NCBI GenBank assembly: GCA_963775015.1
Contig: CAVZHI010000006.1
Span: 124,001 to 188,000 of the forward strand
DNA length: 64,000 nt
Origin: JAEMQF01 sp963775015
GTDB taxonomy: Bacteria; Pseudomonadota; Gammaproteobacteria; Burkholderiales; Burkholderiaceae_C
Direction: 5' to 3'
Shown here: piece by piece, positions 7,919 to 17,666 of the stretch
How positions within the stretch are numbered: the first letter of the stretch is position 1
Layout of the letters: the number at the start of each line of letters is the position of its first letter
Program-made: the position numbers and the translations under genes
Notes under the pieces: model-generated
Databases searched by the model: none
What the model was told of the DNA's origin: nothing
What the model saw: the letters and a program-made list of their open reading frames with translations, nothing else

Positions 7919-8970
7919 CCCACGCCCCCGTCATCCTCGACATCGCCGGCCTGGCGCTGACCGACGCGGATCGGCGCCGCCTGCGCCATCCGCTCACCGG
8001 CGGGCTGATCCTGTTCGCGCGCAACTGGGAAAGCCGCAGCCAATTGCTCGAGCTGACGAGCGAGATCAAGACGATCCGCGACGACTTGCTGATCTGCGTC
8101 GACCATGAAGGCGGGCGCGTGCAACGCTTTCGCAGCGACGGCTTCACCTGGCTGCCGCCGATGCGCGCGCTCGGCGAACTCTGGATGCGCGACCCGCTCA
8201 CCGCGACCGATTGCGCGAGCGCGTGCGGCCAGGTGCTCGGCGCGGAGCTGCGCGCCTGCGGCGTCGACCTGAGCTTCACGCCGGTGCTCGACCTCGACCA
8301 CGGCGGCTCGAACGTGATCGGCGACCGCGCCTTTCACCGCGATGCGCGCGTCGCGACGCTGCTCGCCAAAAGCCTGATGCACGGCCTTCTGCTCGCGGGA
8401 ATGGCGAACTGCGGCAAACATTTCCCGGGCCACGGTTTCGTCAAGGCCGACAGCCATGTCGAAATTCCGATCGACAAGCGCAGCCTGAAAGTGCTGCTCG
8501 CCGACGACGTGCGGCCCTACGAATGGCTCAGCACGAGCCTGGCGAGCGTGATGCCGGCGCATGTGGTCTACCCGAAAGTCGACTCGCGTCCCGCAGGCTT
8601 TTCGCCGCGTTGGTTGAACGAGATCCTGCGCCAGCAACTCGGATTCACCGGCGCCGTGTTCAGCGACGACCTCAGCATGGCCGGCGCGCGATCCCTGAAC
8701 GGCCGCGAGCTGAGTTACGCCGAAGCGGCTGCGCTCGCGCTCGCTGCCGGCTGCGATATGGTGCTGCTGTGCAATCAATCGGCCGACGGCGGAGAAGCCG
8801 TCGATGCGCTGCTCGACGGCCTGGTCTGGGCGCTCGAAGCGAACCAGTGGAGCCAGGACGCCGACAGCGAAGCGCGCCGCCTCAAGCTGTTGCCGCAAAG
8901 TGCACCGCTGGCGTGGAACGAGTTGATGCACGACCCGGCCTACCAGCGCGCCCTCGAGCGCCTGCCCTGA
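7915..8970 (+). CDS. nagZ: Beta-N-acetylhexosaminidase
   Basis: Cytoplasmic glycoside hydrolase family 3 enzyme of 351 residues that removes GlcNAc from anhydro-muropeptides during cell-wall recycling. The family signature KHFPGHGFVKADSH contains the Asp-His dyad loop, and the nucleophile is the Asp in FSDDLSM. The conserved entry VDHEGGRVQRF is present. It is the last gene of the pdxJ-acpS-nagZ unit. The next gene is convergent on the minus strand, 23 bases beyond. Confidence 0.96.
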   Translation: MTHAPVILDIAGLALTDADRRRLRHPLTGGLILFARNWESRSQLLELTSEIKTIRDDLLICVDHEGGRVQRFRSDGFTWLPPMRALGELWMRDPLTATDCASACGQVLGAELRACGVDLSFTPVLDLDHGGSNVIGDRAFHRDARVATLLAKSLMHGLLLAGMANCGKHFPGHGFVKADSHVEIPIDKRSLKVLLADDVRPYEWLSTSLASVMPAHVVYPKVDSRPAGFSPRWLNEILRQQLGFTGAVFSDDLSMAGARSLNGRELSYAEAAALALAAGCDMVLLCNQSADGGEAVDALLDGLVWALEANQWSQDADSEARRLKLLPQSAPLAWNELMHDPAYQRALERLP

Positions 8971-8993
8971 ATCGATGCGGCGGCGGCCGCGGC

Positions 8994-10128
8994 TCAGGTG
9001 TCCAGTGCCGGGCGATGCACCGAATCGGAGTCCTGCTGATTCGAATTTGCGAGGTACTTGGCGTTTGCCTCGCGCACCTTTTGCGCCGCCTCGTCGTGCA
9101 GGAACGGCACGAACATGTAGCGCTTGCCCTTCGTCACGGTCGTCGCCTCGTGCAGCAGCGAGCATGAAAAGACAATCGCCCCGCCGCGCGGCGCGCTGTA
9201 CATGGCGTTGCCGTATTCGGGAAAGCGCAGCAGGCCGCCTTCGTAGTCGCCGCTGTTGAGGAACAGCGAAACCGCGAAGCGCCGGTGCGCGGTGCCGAGC
9301 GTCGTGTTGTCGCGGTGCGGATTGAAGTGCCCGGACTCGGCGGCGTCGTAACACGAGACGATGTAGCGCTCCATGCGCGTCGCGTCGAACTGGAACGCCT
9401 TGCGCACCTCGGGCGCGAGCCGCGCGTGCACGCGCGTCATGCAGGCGCGAATCAGGTTCTCGTCGACGATGTCGCAGTCGCGCCGGCGCTTGTGCTTGTG
9501 GTCGACGATCAGCGATGGTCTTGCCGTCGACGTCGCGCATGAAGCCCGAATCGGTGCCGCCGCGCGACTCGTAGTGGTCAATGAGCGCCTGGCACAGGCC
9601 GGGTTCGAAGATGCGCGGAACGATGAGCACGGGAGCCTGCGGCCGGGCGCGGTGCGGCGCCGGCAGGGGCCGAAGTTTGTCGAGCCAAGCGCGCAAGGTC
9701 GCGACGTGCTCGTGCGCCGGCTGCGTCATCGGCAAGGCGAGCAGGATCCGCAGCGTCGGGTCGAGCACGTAGGTCTGCGGCTGGTAGCTGCCGTCCTGCG
9801 CCACCGCACCGTAGAGCGCGCTGATCGATCGGTCCGCGTCCCAGAGGTAACGCATGCCGGGTTTCATGTCGGCGACACGCTGCTGGTGCTCGTCGTCCGC
9901 GTCGGTCGAGACGCCGAGGAACATCAGGTGCTTGTCGTCGAAGCGCTCGCGCTGCGTGAGCCAACGCGACAGCACTTCGGCGGCGAGCGGATCCGCCGCC
10001 GAACCGAACAGGCACAGCACCACGTACCTGCCGGCAGCGGTGTGGAAGGCGAAGCGCTCGGTGCTCGACGTGCGGCCCCTGAACCAAGGGGCCGGCTCGC
10101 CGACGTTGAGTGCAACGGTGCGCTTCAC
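8994..10128 (-). CDS. Thioredoxin-fold/2OG-Fe(II) oxygenase fusion (one frameshift)
   Basis: Repaired length is about 377 residues. The N-terminal part (about residues 1-165) is a peroxiredoxin-like fold (LNVGEPAPWF, YLWDADRSISALYG) whose usual peroxidatic-Cys position reads FGSAADP, so it may be redox-inactive. The C-terminal part is a prolyl-4-hydroxylase-type dioxygenase with iron ligands in HFNPHRDN and LLHEATTV and a 2-oxoglutarate-binding basic residue in KGKRYMF. One extra base near 9508-9514 breaks the frame between GKTIA and IVDHKHKRR. The start is a GTG just downstream of rne on the same strand. The substrate is unknown. Confidence 0.8.
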
Positions 10129-10147
10129 CTCAGGCTTGGGCCGCGCT

Positions 10148-13100
10148 TCAACCCGCTTCGCTGGCCTCGAACGGCAATTTGATCTGGCTCAGGTCCTTCT
10201 TCGTTTCCACCAGCACCAGCGGACCCTCGTCGATTTTCAGCAACGGTGGGCGCTCGCGAGGCACGTGCACCGGTTGCGGTTCGCGCGCCATCGCCTCCCG
10301 AACGGCGCGCGCCTTGTCGGGGTCGGAGTTGACCCACTCCAGGCCGCTCGCCGCGGCGACGGTTTGCAGCTCCTCGAGGGGCAGTTCAAATCGCACCGGC
10401 AGCGGCGCTGGCGCCAGCGGTTTCGGCGAGGGCGCGGCGGGTTCTGCAGCCCTCGTCTCGGCGATCCGAGTTTGCATCGCTTCGATCGGCGCGGCGGGAA
10501 TCGCATCGACGAATCGTTCCATCGCAGGTGCCGCGCCCGGCGCGTCGTCGGCCGCATCGAGCGGTGCCGCGCTGACTGACGCACTTTCGTTGCGGTCACG
10601 GCGCGGTCGGTCTCGTCCGCGGCTGCGCGTGTCGGGCCGGTCGTCGCCGTTCACCGCGGCAGGCGCCTCGTGCACGCTTGGCTCGGGAAGCGACACCGCG
10701 TCCGGCGTGGCGAGGGCATCGCCATCGGTCCGGCTGAACAGGTCCGCCGGGCCTGCCGGGGCTTGTTGAGCATCGTTCGGTTCGGCTTGTGCCACTTGGC
10801 CTTCGACCTGACGCGAATCGTCGCGGTCTCTGCCACGTCCGCCGCGGCGACCGCGGCGCCGGCTCGGCTGGCCCTCGCCTTGTGCCGTGCTTGACTCGGG
10901 CGTTTCCGCAGCGAAAGCGGCTTGCGCGGTCACCTCGGTCTCGGCGACCTCTGCACCCGATTCTTGCGCGGGCTTGCTGCGGCGCGGGTCGCGCTCCGGG
11001 CGCGGGCCTCGGCCACCACGATCGGCGCGCGGCTCGCCGCGGCCGTCGCCCTTGTCTTCACGCGGCGGCCGCTCGTCGCTGCGCGCCGTTGCGGGCGTCG
11101 GTGCAGCCTCGGTGGCATCGAGCATCGGGCGCTCGGGCCGCGGTCCGCGCGGACCGCGGTCCGGGCGCTCGCCGCGCTCATTGCGTTTGTTGCGCTCGTC
11201 TCCCGCCTCTGCGGGGGCGGCGTTGCGCTCGACGCGCTCGGTCCTTTCGCCGCGATCGCCGCGATCATTGCGCGCGCCGCCGCGTCCGCCACGCCCGCCG
11301 CGCCCACCCCGGTCACCGCGGCCATCGCCGCGCCCTTCGCCGCGAGCTCCTGTGGGGGCCGCGACAGGTTTTGCCGGGCTGGTCGGCGGCAGAGGTGCGG
11401 CAGCGGGCGCCGAGTCGCCGCTGAACAGGCGTTTCACCCAGGCGAAGAAGCCACCTTCATGGCTGGGCGCTGTGGGCGCGGGCCGGGCTGCCGCAGCCGG
11501 CACCGGTTTCGCAACCACCTCGGGCGCTGCGGGTTTGGGTTCGACCACGGGCGCCGGCGTTTCGGGCAGGATGCCTTTGATGACCGGTTCCTGCTTCGCC
11601 TTGCTCTTCTCGCGGCGCGTGAACCCGACGTCTTCTTCGGGCTCGTCGACCATCTTGTAGCTCACTTGCAGGTTGTCCAGGCGCGGGTCGTCCTGGCGCA
11701 GGCGCTCCAGGCGGTAGTTCGGCGTCTCGAGGTTCTTGTTCGGCACGAGCAATACGGTGACGCGTTGCTTGAGTTCGATCTTCGAGATCTCGGTGCGCTT
11801 CTCGTTGAGCAGGAACGACGTCACTTCCACCGGCACCTGCACGTGCACGGCGGCGGTGTTGTCCTTCATCGACTCTTCCTGCACCATGCGCAGGATTTGC
11901 AGCGCGCTCGACTCGGTGTCACGGATGTGGCCGGTGCCGTTGCAGCGCGGGCAGGTGATGTGCGAGCCTTCGCTGAGCGCCGGGCGCAGGCGTTGCCGGC
12001 TCAATTCCAACAAGCCGAATTTCGAGATCGAGCTGAACTGCACGCGCGCCCGGTCTTGGCGCAGCGCGTCGCGCAGCCGCGTTTCCACTTCGCGCCGGTT
12101 CTTCGACTCTTCCATGTCGATGAAGTCGACGACGATCAGGCCGCCCAGGTCGCGCAGCCGCATCTGGCGCGCGATTTCGTCGGCCGCCTCGAGATTCGTT
12201 CGCGTCGCGGTTTCTTCGATGTCGCTGCCGCGCGTGCTGCGCGCGCTGTTCACGTCGACCGACACCAGCGCTTCGGTGTGGTCGATCACGATCGCGCCGC
12301 CCGAAGGCAGGTTCACGGTGCGCGAAAACGCGGTCTCGATCTGGTGTTCGATCTGGAAGCGGCTGAACAGCGGCGCGTCGTCGCGGTAGCGCTTCACCTT
12401 GTGTGCCGTCTCGGGCATCACATGGTCCATGAACTGTTTCGCCTGCTCGAAGATGTCGTCGGTGTCGATGAGGATTTCGCCGACGTCGGCAGTGAAGTAA
12501 TCGCGGATCGCGCGGATCACGAGCGACGATTCCTGGTAGATCAGGAACGCGCCTTTGCCGGCTTTGGCCGCGTCGTCGATCGCGGTCCAGAGCTTGAGCA
12601 TGTAGTTCAAGTCCCACTGCAGCTCGGGCGCGGTGCGGCCGATGCCTGCGGTGCGTGCGATCAGGCTCATGCCCTTCGGGTAGTCGAGCTGATCCAGGTT
12701 TTCCTTCAGCTCTTCGCGGTCTTCGCCCTCGATGCGCCGGCTCACGCCGCCGCCGCGCGGGTTGTTCGGCATCAGCACCAGGTAGCGCCCGGCCAGGCTG
12801 ACCATCGTCGTGAGCGCCGCGCCCTTGTTGCCGCGCTCTTCCTTTTCCACTTGCACGAGCAGTTGGTCGCCGTCGCGGATCGCGTCCTGGATTCGCGCGG
12901 TGCGCACGTCGACGCCTTCGCGGAAGTAGTTGCGCGAGATTTCCTTGAACGGCAGGAAGCCGTGGCGGTCTTCGCCGTAATCGACAAAACACGCTTCGAG
13001 CGAAGGCTCGACGCGCGTCACGACGGCCTTGTAGATGTTGCCCTTGCGTTGTTCGCGGCCTTCGATTTCAGTCTCGAAGTCCATCAGTTTCTGGCCTTCG

Positions 13101-13156
13101 ACGATCGCTAGGCGGCGCTCTTCGGGCTGCGTCGCGTTGATCAGCATGCGTTTCAT
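10148..13156 (-). CDS. rne: Ribonuclease E
   Basis: Endoribonuclease of 1002 residues that initiates mRNA decay and matures rRNA and tRNA. The N-terminal catalytic half has the S1 domain (GNIYKAVVTRVEPSLEACFV), the DNase-I-like acidic site (IVDFIDMEESKNRREVE) and the zinc-link CPRCNGTG. The C-terminal half is long, Arg/Gly/Glu-rich and disordered, as expected of a degradosome scaffold. The start is MKRMLINATQPEE at 13156. The 13-codon upstream extension in the same frame lacks family similarity. Confidence 0.96.
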   Translation of the reverse strand: MKRMLINATQPEERRLAIVEGQKLMDFETEIEGREQRKGNIYKAVVTRVEPSLEACFVDYGEDRHGFLPFKEISRNYFREGVDVRTARIQDAIRDGDQLLVQVEKEERGNKGAALTTMVSLAGRYLVLMPNNPRGGGVSRRIEGEDREELKENLDQLDYPKGMSLIARTAGIGRTAPELQWDLNYMLKLWTAIDDAAKAGKGAFLIYQESSLVIRAIRDYFTADVGEILIDTDDIFEQAKQFMDHVMPETAHKVKRYRDDAPLFSRFQIEHQIETAFSRTVNLPSGGAIVIDHTEALVSVDVNSARSTRGSDIEETATRTNLEAADEIARQMRLRDLGGLIVVDFIDMEESKNRREVETRLRDALRQDRARVQFSSISKFGLLELSRQRLRPALSEGSHITCPRCNGTGHIRDTESSALQILRMVQEESMKDNTAAVHVQVPVEVTSFLLNEKRTEISKIELKQRVTVLLVPNKNLETPNYRLERLRQDDPRLDNLQVSYKMVDEPEEDVGFTRREKSKAKQEPVIKGILPETPAPVVEPKPAAPEVVAKPVPAAAARPAPTAPSHEGGFFAWVKRLFSGDSAPAAAPLPPTSPAKPVAAPTGARGEGRGDGRGDRGGRGGRGGRGGARNDRGDRGERTERVERNAAPAEAGDERNKRNERGERPDRGPRGPRPERPMLDATEAAPTPATARSDERPPREDKGDGRGEPRADRGGRGPRPERDPRRSKPAQESGAEVAETEVTAQAAFAAETPESSTAQGEGQPSRRRGRRGGRGRDRDDSRQVEGQVAQAEPNDAQQAPAGPADLFSRTDGDALATPDAVSLPEPSVHEAPAAVNGDDRPDTRSRGRDRPRRDRNESASVSAAPLDAADDAPGAAPAMERFVDAIPAAPIEAMQTRIAETRAAEPAAPSPKPLAPAPLPVRFELPLEELQTVAAASGLEWVNSDPDKARAVREAMAREPQPVHVPRERPPLLKIDEGPLVLVETKKDLSQIKLPFEASEAG

Positions 13157-13819
13157 GTGCACTCCATCTCCGTGCGCCACGCGTGCGTGGCGCACTCACT
13201 CACAGTCCCCGCGGCCAAACCGCGGGCGACGCTTCGATGCACGATTAACGCTGGAAGGCCCGGAAGGAATCGCCCTGGACTGCGGTGCCGGCGGCGGTCA
13301 ATCAGACCGGTGCGGCGCGCAGCGTTGGCGCTTGCGTTGGCGTGGTCCCTGCACCGTGCCGCCGCAGCGCACGGCCGTTCGGCCGGGGCAGGGTGGTGGC
13401 ACGCGGATCGCCCGGCCGAGCCCACCTTGCGCCGGTCGTCGCGGCGCTCAATCGGCGATCGAGCCGATTCCGCGCTTCAACAAGGGGCAGCGAGTGGGGG
13501 GCCGGGGTCAACATCCGCATGGGATCACTTGACGCGAGGTGGGAGGCCATGGGGCAGCGGCTTCGGCGAGGTTCGCCGGCGAATCGCTGCCGTTCCTGTC
13601 TCCCGCCGGGAAACCTAGTGGGTGGGTGCCTTCTTTGCGTTGCTCTGCCGCACCTTGAGCTTGGGCCGCAGCGCCCATCGAGGGGCCCTGCCTGTCCTGC
13701 ACGAGATGCGTTGCATCACCGGTTGGGCGCGCCCTTCGGCTCGCCCCTGGCCACATTGCGGCGTCTTCGCTGATGGGTCAAGGCTAAACTCTTGGCCGTC
13801 AATCAGGGGTCGCAACAAC
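13157..13819. other. Long divergent intergenic region between rne and rluC
   Basis: About 660 bases without a credible gene. Open frames here are short, lack family similarity and overlap each other. The region must hold the promoters and 5' leaders of both divergent genes. RNase E autoregulates through a long structured leader in E. coli, so a similar role for much of this stretch is a reasonable inference. No specific fold was identified. Confidence 0.5.
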
Positions 13820-14871
13820 GTGGTGCAGCGCATTATAGGGGTCAAGGGCGCGGCACCACGCGCATCCGCTGTGGTGGACGGGCTCAAGGCCGCCGGCCCC
13901 AGCGTGCACTATGTCCGCATCGACGAAGGCTCGGCCGGGCAGCGCCTCGACAACTTCCTCATCAAGCTGCTCAAGGGCGTTCCGAAGAGCCATGTGCACC
14001 GCGTCATCCGCTGCGGCGAGGTGCGCGTGAATCAGGGCCGCGCCGCGGCCGATACGCGCCTGGCGCTGGGCGACAAGATCCGCGTACCGCCGGTGCGGGT
14101 CGCCACCACCAGCGATCCGCAGGCGGTGCCACCGCGCGACTTTGCGATCCTGTTCGAGGACGAACACCTGATCGCGATCGACAAACCCGCCGGCGTGGCG
14201 GTGCACGGCGGCAGCGGCGTGAGTTACGGTGTCATCGAGCAGCTGCGCCGCGCGCGCCCGCAGGAGCGCTTTCTCGAACTCGTGCACCGCCTGGACAAGG
14301 AGACGTCGGGCGTGCTGCTCGTGGCGCGCAAACGCGCGAGCCTGGTGGCGCTGCAGGAGCAGCTTCGGCAACGCGACAAGGGTGTGGCGAAGACCTACCT
14401 GGCGCTCGTTGTCGGCGCCTGGCCGGACAAGCTCAAGGTCATCGACGTCGCCCTGCTGAAGACGCTCAACGCCGAGGGCGAGCGCCGCGTGCGCGTCGTC
14501 GACGCGCAGCATCAGGACGCGCGGCGTTCGATCACGCTCGTCAAAGTGCAACGTCGCTTTGCCGAGTCTCACATTGCTCGAAGTGAGCCTGAAGACCGGG
14601 CGCACGCACCAGATCCGCGTCCACTTGGCGAACGCGGGCCACGCCATCGTCGGCGATTCGAAGTACGGCAACTTCGAGCTGAACAAGGCGCTTGGCGCGC
14701 GGCACGGCTTGGCCCGGCGTCGCCCGGCAGCCCGGCGCGGCGCGCTTCGACGGCATGTTCCTGCACGCCGCGAGATTGTGCGTTGTGCACCCCGCCAGCG
14801 GCGCGCCCCTGGAGCTCGAATCGCCCTTGCCGGCAGAATGCGTGGCTTTCCTGGAGACTCTCGCACCATGA
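13820..14871 (+). CDS. rluC: 23S rRNA pseudouridine synthase RluC (two frameshifts)
   Basis: Forms pseudouridines in 23S rRNA (955/2504/2580 in E. coli). An N-terminal S4 domain (GQRLDNFLIKLLKGVPKSHV) precedes the catalytic domain with HRLDKETSG, whose Asp is the nucleophile. TGRTHQIRVHLA follows. One extra base near 14566-14570 and another near 14692 shift the frame. The repaired C terminus reads NKALARGTAWPGVARQ and later FDGMFLHAARL. The start is uncertain: GTG at 13820, 13823 or 13871. The stop overlaps the HAD gene ATG. A gph-like HAD gene next to rluC is common in this order. Confidence 0.88.
13832..13837 (-). promoter_or_regulatory. Perfect TATAAT -10 box reading toward rne
   Basis: ATTATA on the plus strand is TATAAT on the minus strand, followed downstream on that strand by about 675 bases of leader before the rne ATG. 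No strong -35 hexamer is seen at 17 bases. A TTGACC directly upstream is only four bases away. It is a candidate rne promoter only, and it overlaps the first codons proposed for rluC. Confidence 0.3.
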
Positions 14872-15530
14872 CGCTGGCCCGCCGCTTTGACCTGATCGCG
14901 TTCGATTGGGACGGCACGCTGTTCGATTCAACCGCGTTGATCGCGAGTTGCATCCAGGCCGCGTGCGCCGACGTCGGCGCGCCCGTCCCGAGCAGCCGCG
15001 ACGCGAGCTTTGTCATCGGCCTGGGCCTGTCCGACGCGTTGCAGCACGCTGCGCCGTCGCTGCCGCGCGAACGCCACCGCGAGCTGGCGGACCGCTACCG
15101 CCATCACTACTTCGCCAAGCAACACGAGATCCTGATGTTCGACGGCGTGTTGACCATGCTCGAGGGCCTGAAAGCGCGCCGCTACCGCCTCGCCGTCGCG
15201 ACGGGCAAGTCGCGGCGCGGCCTGGATGAAGCGCTGAAGAGCGTGCAGCTCGCCGGCATGTTCGAAGCGACGCGCACCGCCGATGAGACCGCGTCGAAAC
15301 CGAACCCGCGCATGCTGCTCGAGTTGATGGAAGAACTCGACGTCGCACCCGCGCGAACCCTGATGATCGGCGACACGACGCACGACCTGCAACTCGCCGT
15401 CAACGCCGGTACGGCGAGCCTGGCGGTTGCGTACGGAGCGCACGAGCACGCCGAGTTCGATGCGTTTGCGCCGCTGGCGGTCGCGCATTCGGTCGCCGAA
15501 TTGCACGCGTGGCTGTTCGAGAATGCCTGA
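14868..15530 (+). CDS. HAD-family phosphatase (phosphoglycolate phosphatase-like)
   Basis: Protein of 220 residues with HAD motif I FDWDGTLFDS (nucleophile and acid/base Asp), motif II in the ATGKSRRG region, motif III Lys in SKPNPRML and motif IV MIGDTTHDLQLA. The helical cap between motifs I and II is of the Gph/PGMB type. It is translationally coupled to rluC (ATGA). It probably dephosphorylates a small phosphoester. The substrate cannot be read from sequence. Confidence 0.85.
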   Translation: MTLARRFDLIAFDWDGTLFDSTALIASCIQAACADVGAPVPSSRDASFVIGLGLSDALQHAAPSLPRERHRELADRYRHHYFAKQHEILMFDGVLTMLEGLKARRYRLAVATGKSRRGLDEALKSVQLAGMFEATRTADETASKPNPRMLLELMEELDVAPARTLMIGDTTHDLQLAVNAGTASLAVAYGAHEHAEFDAFAPLAVAHSVAELHAWLFENA

Positions 15531-15916
15531 CACGCACGAGCCGCGCCACGCCGCGCCAGCCGATTTGCGCCTCGCACGAGCTGCAGGAGAGAGGCCGCGC
15601 GTGCGTCTTCGATGTGCTTCACTACAAGGCGCCGGCGACGGCGTTTGCGCTGCGCTTTGACGGGCGCGTCGTCGCCTACCTGAACCGCTGCGCCCATGTG
15701 CCCGCCGAAATGGATTGGCAACCGGGCGAGTTTCTCGACGCCGGGCGCGAATTCATCCTGTGCTCGATCCACGGCGCGGCGTACGAGCCGCGCGACGGGC
15801 GCTGCATCGGCGGGCCGTGCGGGCGCGGCCGCCTGACGCCACTCGCGATCGAAGAAGATGCGGGCCAGGTCTACTGGCTTCCCAGCGCCGACATCCGCCC
15901 GATATTCAACGAATGA
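15523..15916 (+). CDS. Rieske [2Fe-2S] domain protein
   Basis: Small soluble Rieske protein of about 130 residues. The cluster ligands are CAH in LNRCAHVPAEMDW and CSIH in FILCSIHGAAYEP. It probably donates electrons to a partner oxygenase, or it is one of the orphan Rieske proteins found next to rluC/gph and the S49 peptidase in Burkholderiales. ATG 15523 overlaps the HAD stop but is one frame off the conserved part, which begins near 15570 (ICASHELQERG). Either a one-base error lies between about 15530 and 15575, or translation starts at the GTG at 15509, which is already in frame. Confidence 0.82.
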
Positions 15917-15925
15917 AAGTCCATC

Positions 15926-16939
15926 ATGACGGCTGACGACACTCCTTCCCGCCCGGAGCCCCGCGAACCCACGCTCGAAGCATCGCCTGCTGCGGCAGCG
16001 CCGACGCTCGAAGCGCGCCCCGGCTGGGACAGCGCGCTGATCAAGCTCGCGCAAGACGTGCTCCAGGAGCGGCGCGCGGAGCGGCGCTGGCGCTTCGTCA
16101 AGCGGGTCACGTGGCTGCTGTTGCTGCTCGTGATCGGCATCGTCTTGCTCTCATCGCGCGGGCGTGTCGCTGCACCGAGCGGTCCGCACACGGCGATGGT
16201 CGAAGTGCGCGGCGAGATTTCGTCCGAAAGCGACGCGAGCGCGGAGATCCTCATCGCCGGTCTGAAGGCGGCGTTTGAAGACAGCGGCGCGCTCGCCGTC
16301 GTGATCCGCATCAACTCGCCCGGCGGCAGCCCGGTGCAGGCCGGCATCGTGCACGACGAAATTCGCCGCCTCAAGGCCGCGCACGGGAAGAAGGTCTACG
16401 CCGTCGTCGAAGAGGCCTGCGCTTCGGGCGCGTACTACATCGCCGTCGCTGCCGACGAGATCTACGCCGACAAGGCGTCGCTCGTCGGTTCGATCGGCGT
16501 CTTGATGGACGGCTTCGGCTTCACGGGCTCGATGGAAAAGCTCGGTGTCGAGCGCCGCCTCTTGACTGCCGGCGAGAACAAGGCGCTCGGCGACCCGTTC
16601 TCGCCCCTGTCGCCGAAACACCGCGCGCATGTGCAGGCGATGCTCGACCAGATTCACCAGCAGTTCATCGCCGTGGTCAAACAGGGCCGCGGTGACCGCC
16701 TGAAGGAGTCGCCCGAAACCTTCAGCGGCTTGTTCTGGAACGGCGAGAAGGCGCTCGAACTCGGTCTCGTCGACAAACTCGGCAGCCTGGACTATGTGGC
16801 GCGCGAAGTGATCCACGCCGCCGAGGTGATCGACTACACGCCCAAGGACAACGTCGCCGAGCGCCTGGCGAAGCGTTTCGGCGCGTCGATCGGCGCCGGG
16901 GCGGTGAAAACCCTGCGCAGCTTGAGCGCCATCCGCTGA
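15926..16939 (+). CDS. S49 family signal peptide peptidase (SppA type)
   Basis: Membrane-anchored protease of 337 residues that degrades cleaved signal peptides in the envelope. A cytoplasmic N-terminal stretch is followed by one transmembrane helix (WLLLLLVIGIVLLSS, about residues 59-73). The Ser/Lys dyad is Ser167 in EACASGAYY and Lys219 in AGENKALGDPF, spaced as in the short 36K-type SppA. INSPGGSPVQAG is the oxyanion loop. ATG 15926 is 10 bases after the Rieske stop. It converges with ureG. Confidence 0.93.
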   Translation: MTADDTPSRPEPREPTLEASPAAAAPTLEARPGWDSALIKLAQDVLQERRAERRWRFVKRVTWLLLLLVIGIVLLSSRGRVAAPSGPHTAMVEVRGEISSESDASAEILIAGLKAAFEDSGALAVVIRINSPGGSPVQAGIVHDEIRRLKAAHGKKVYAVVEEACASGAYYIAVAADEIYADKASLVGSIGVLMDGFGFTGSMEKLGVERRLLTAGENKALGDPFSPLSPKHRAHVQAMLDQIHQQFIAVVKQGRGDRLKESPETFSGLFWNGEKALELGLVDKLGSLDYVAREVIHAAEVIDYTPKDNVAERLAKRFGASIGAGAVKTLRSLSAIR

Positions 16940-16951
16940 AGCGCCGCGCCG

Positions 16952-16980
16952 CGCTCGCCGCCTCGGCGGCACGGCGAGCG
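16952..16980. terminator. Candidate bidirectional hairpin between sppA-like gene and ureG
   Basis: CGCTCGCCG at 16952-16960 pairs exactly with CGGCGAGCG at 16972-16980 across an 11-base loop that is itself GC-rich. It lies in the 48-base gap between two convergent genes. There is no U-tract, so it is a plausible but unproven terminator. Confidence 0.45.
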
Positions 16981-16987
16981 GCGGCGT

Positions 16988-17647
16988 TCAGGCCGCGGCA
17001 GCGAGCAGCAGCCCCTTCGTCTCGATGAACTGCACCACGTCGGCCAGGCCGACGAGAGTCTTCAAGTTGCTCATCACGAAGGGCCGGGTGCCGCGCATGC
17101 GCAGCGTGTCGGCGCGCATCACGTCCAGGCTCGCGCCCACATGCGGCGCGAGGTCCGTCTTGTTGATGACGAACAGGTCGCTCTTCGTGATGCCGGGACC
17201 GCCTTTGCGCGGAATTTTTTCGCCCGCGGCGACGTCGATCACGTAAATCGTCAGGTCCGACAGTTCCGGGCTGAAGGTTGCGGCGAGGTTGTCGCCGCCG
17301 CTCTCGATGAAGACGATGTCGGCGTTCGGAAACTTCTCGAGCATGCGGTCCACCGCTTCGAGGTTGATCGACGCGTCTTCGCGGATCGCGGTGTGCGGGC
17401 AGCCGCCGGTCTCCACGCCCATGATGCGCTCGGCGTCGAGCGCGCCGGCGACGGTGAGCAGGCGCTGGTCTTCCTTGGTGTAGATGTCGTTCGTCACGAC
17501 GACGATGTCGTAGCGGTCGCGCATCGCCTTGCAGAGCATTTCGACGAGCGTCGTCTTGCCCGAACCGACCGGCCCGCCCACACCGACGCGAAGCGGCGGC
17601 AGGCGCCGCGTGCGGCGGGGGATGGTGTGCAAGGGGCTCGTCATCAT
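16988..17647 (-). CDS. ureG: Urease accessory protein UreG (GTPase)
   Basis: SIMIBI-class GTPase of about 220 residues that drives nickel insertion into urease. The P-loop GGPVGSGKTTL, the nickel-binding Cys-Pro-His of ETGGCPHTAIRED, ESGGDNLAATF and the guanine motif NKTDLAPHVG are all present. The start is taken as MMTSPLH at 17647, since the upstream extension has no family similarity. It follows ureF by 19 bases and is the last gene of ureEFG on this strand. Confidence 0.96.
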   Translation of the reverse strand: MMTSPLHTIPRRTRRLPPLRVGVGGPVGSGKTTLVEMLCKAMRDRYDIVVVTNDIYTKEDQRLLTVAGALDAERIMGVETGGCPHTAIREDASINLEAVDRMLEKFPNADIVFIESGGDNLAATFSPELSDLTIYVIDVAAGEKIPRKGGPGITKSDLFVINKTDLAPHVGASLDVMRADTLRMRGTRPFVMSNLKTLVGLADVVQFIETKGLLLAAAA

Positions 17648-17666
17648 GGGGTCGATTGTGCTTGGA

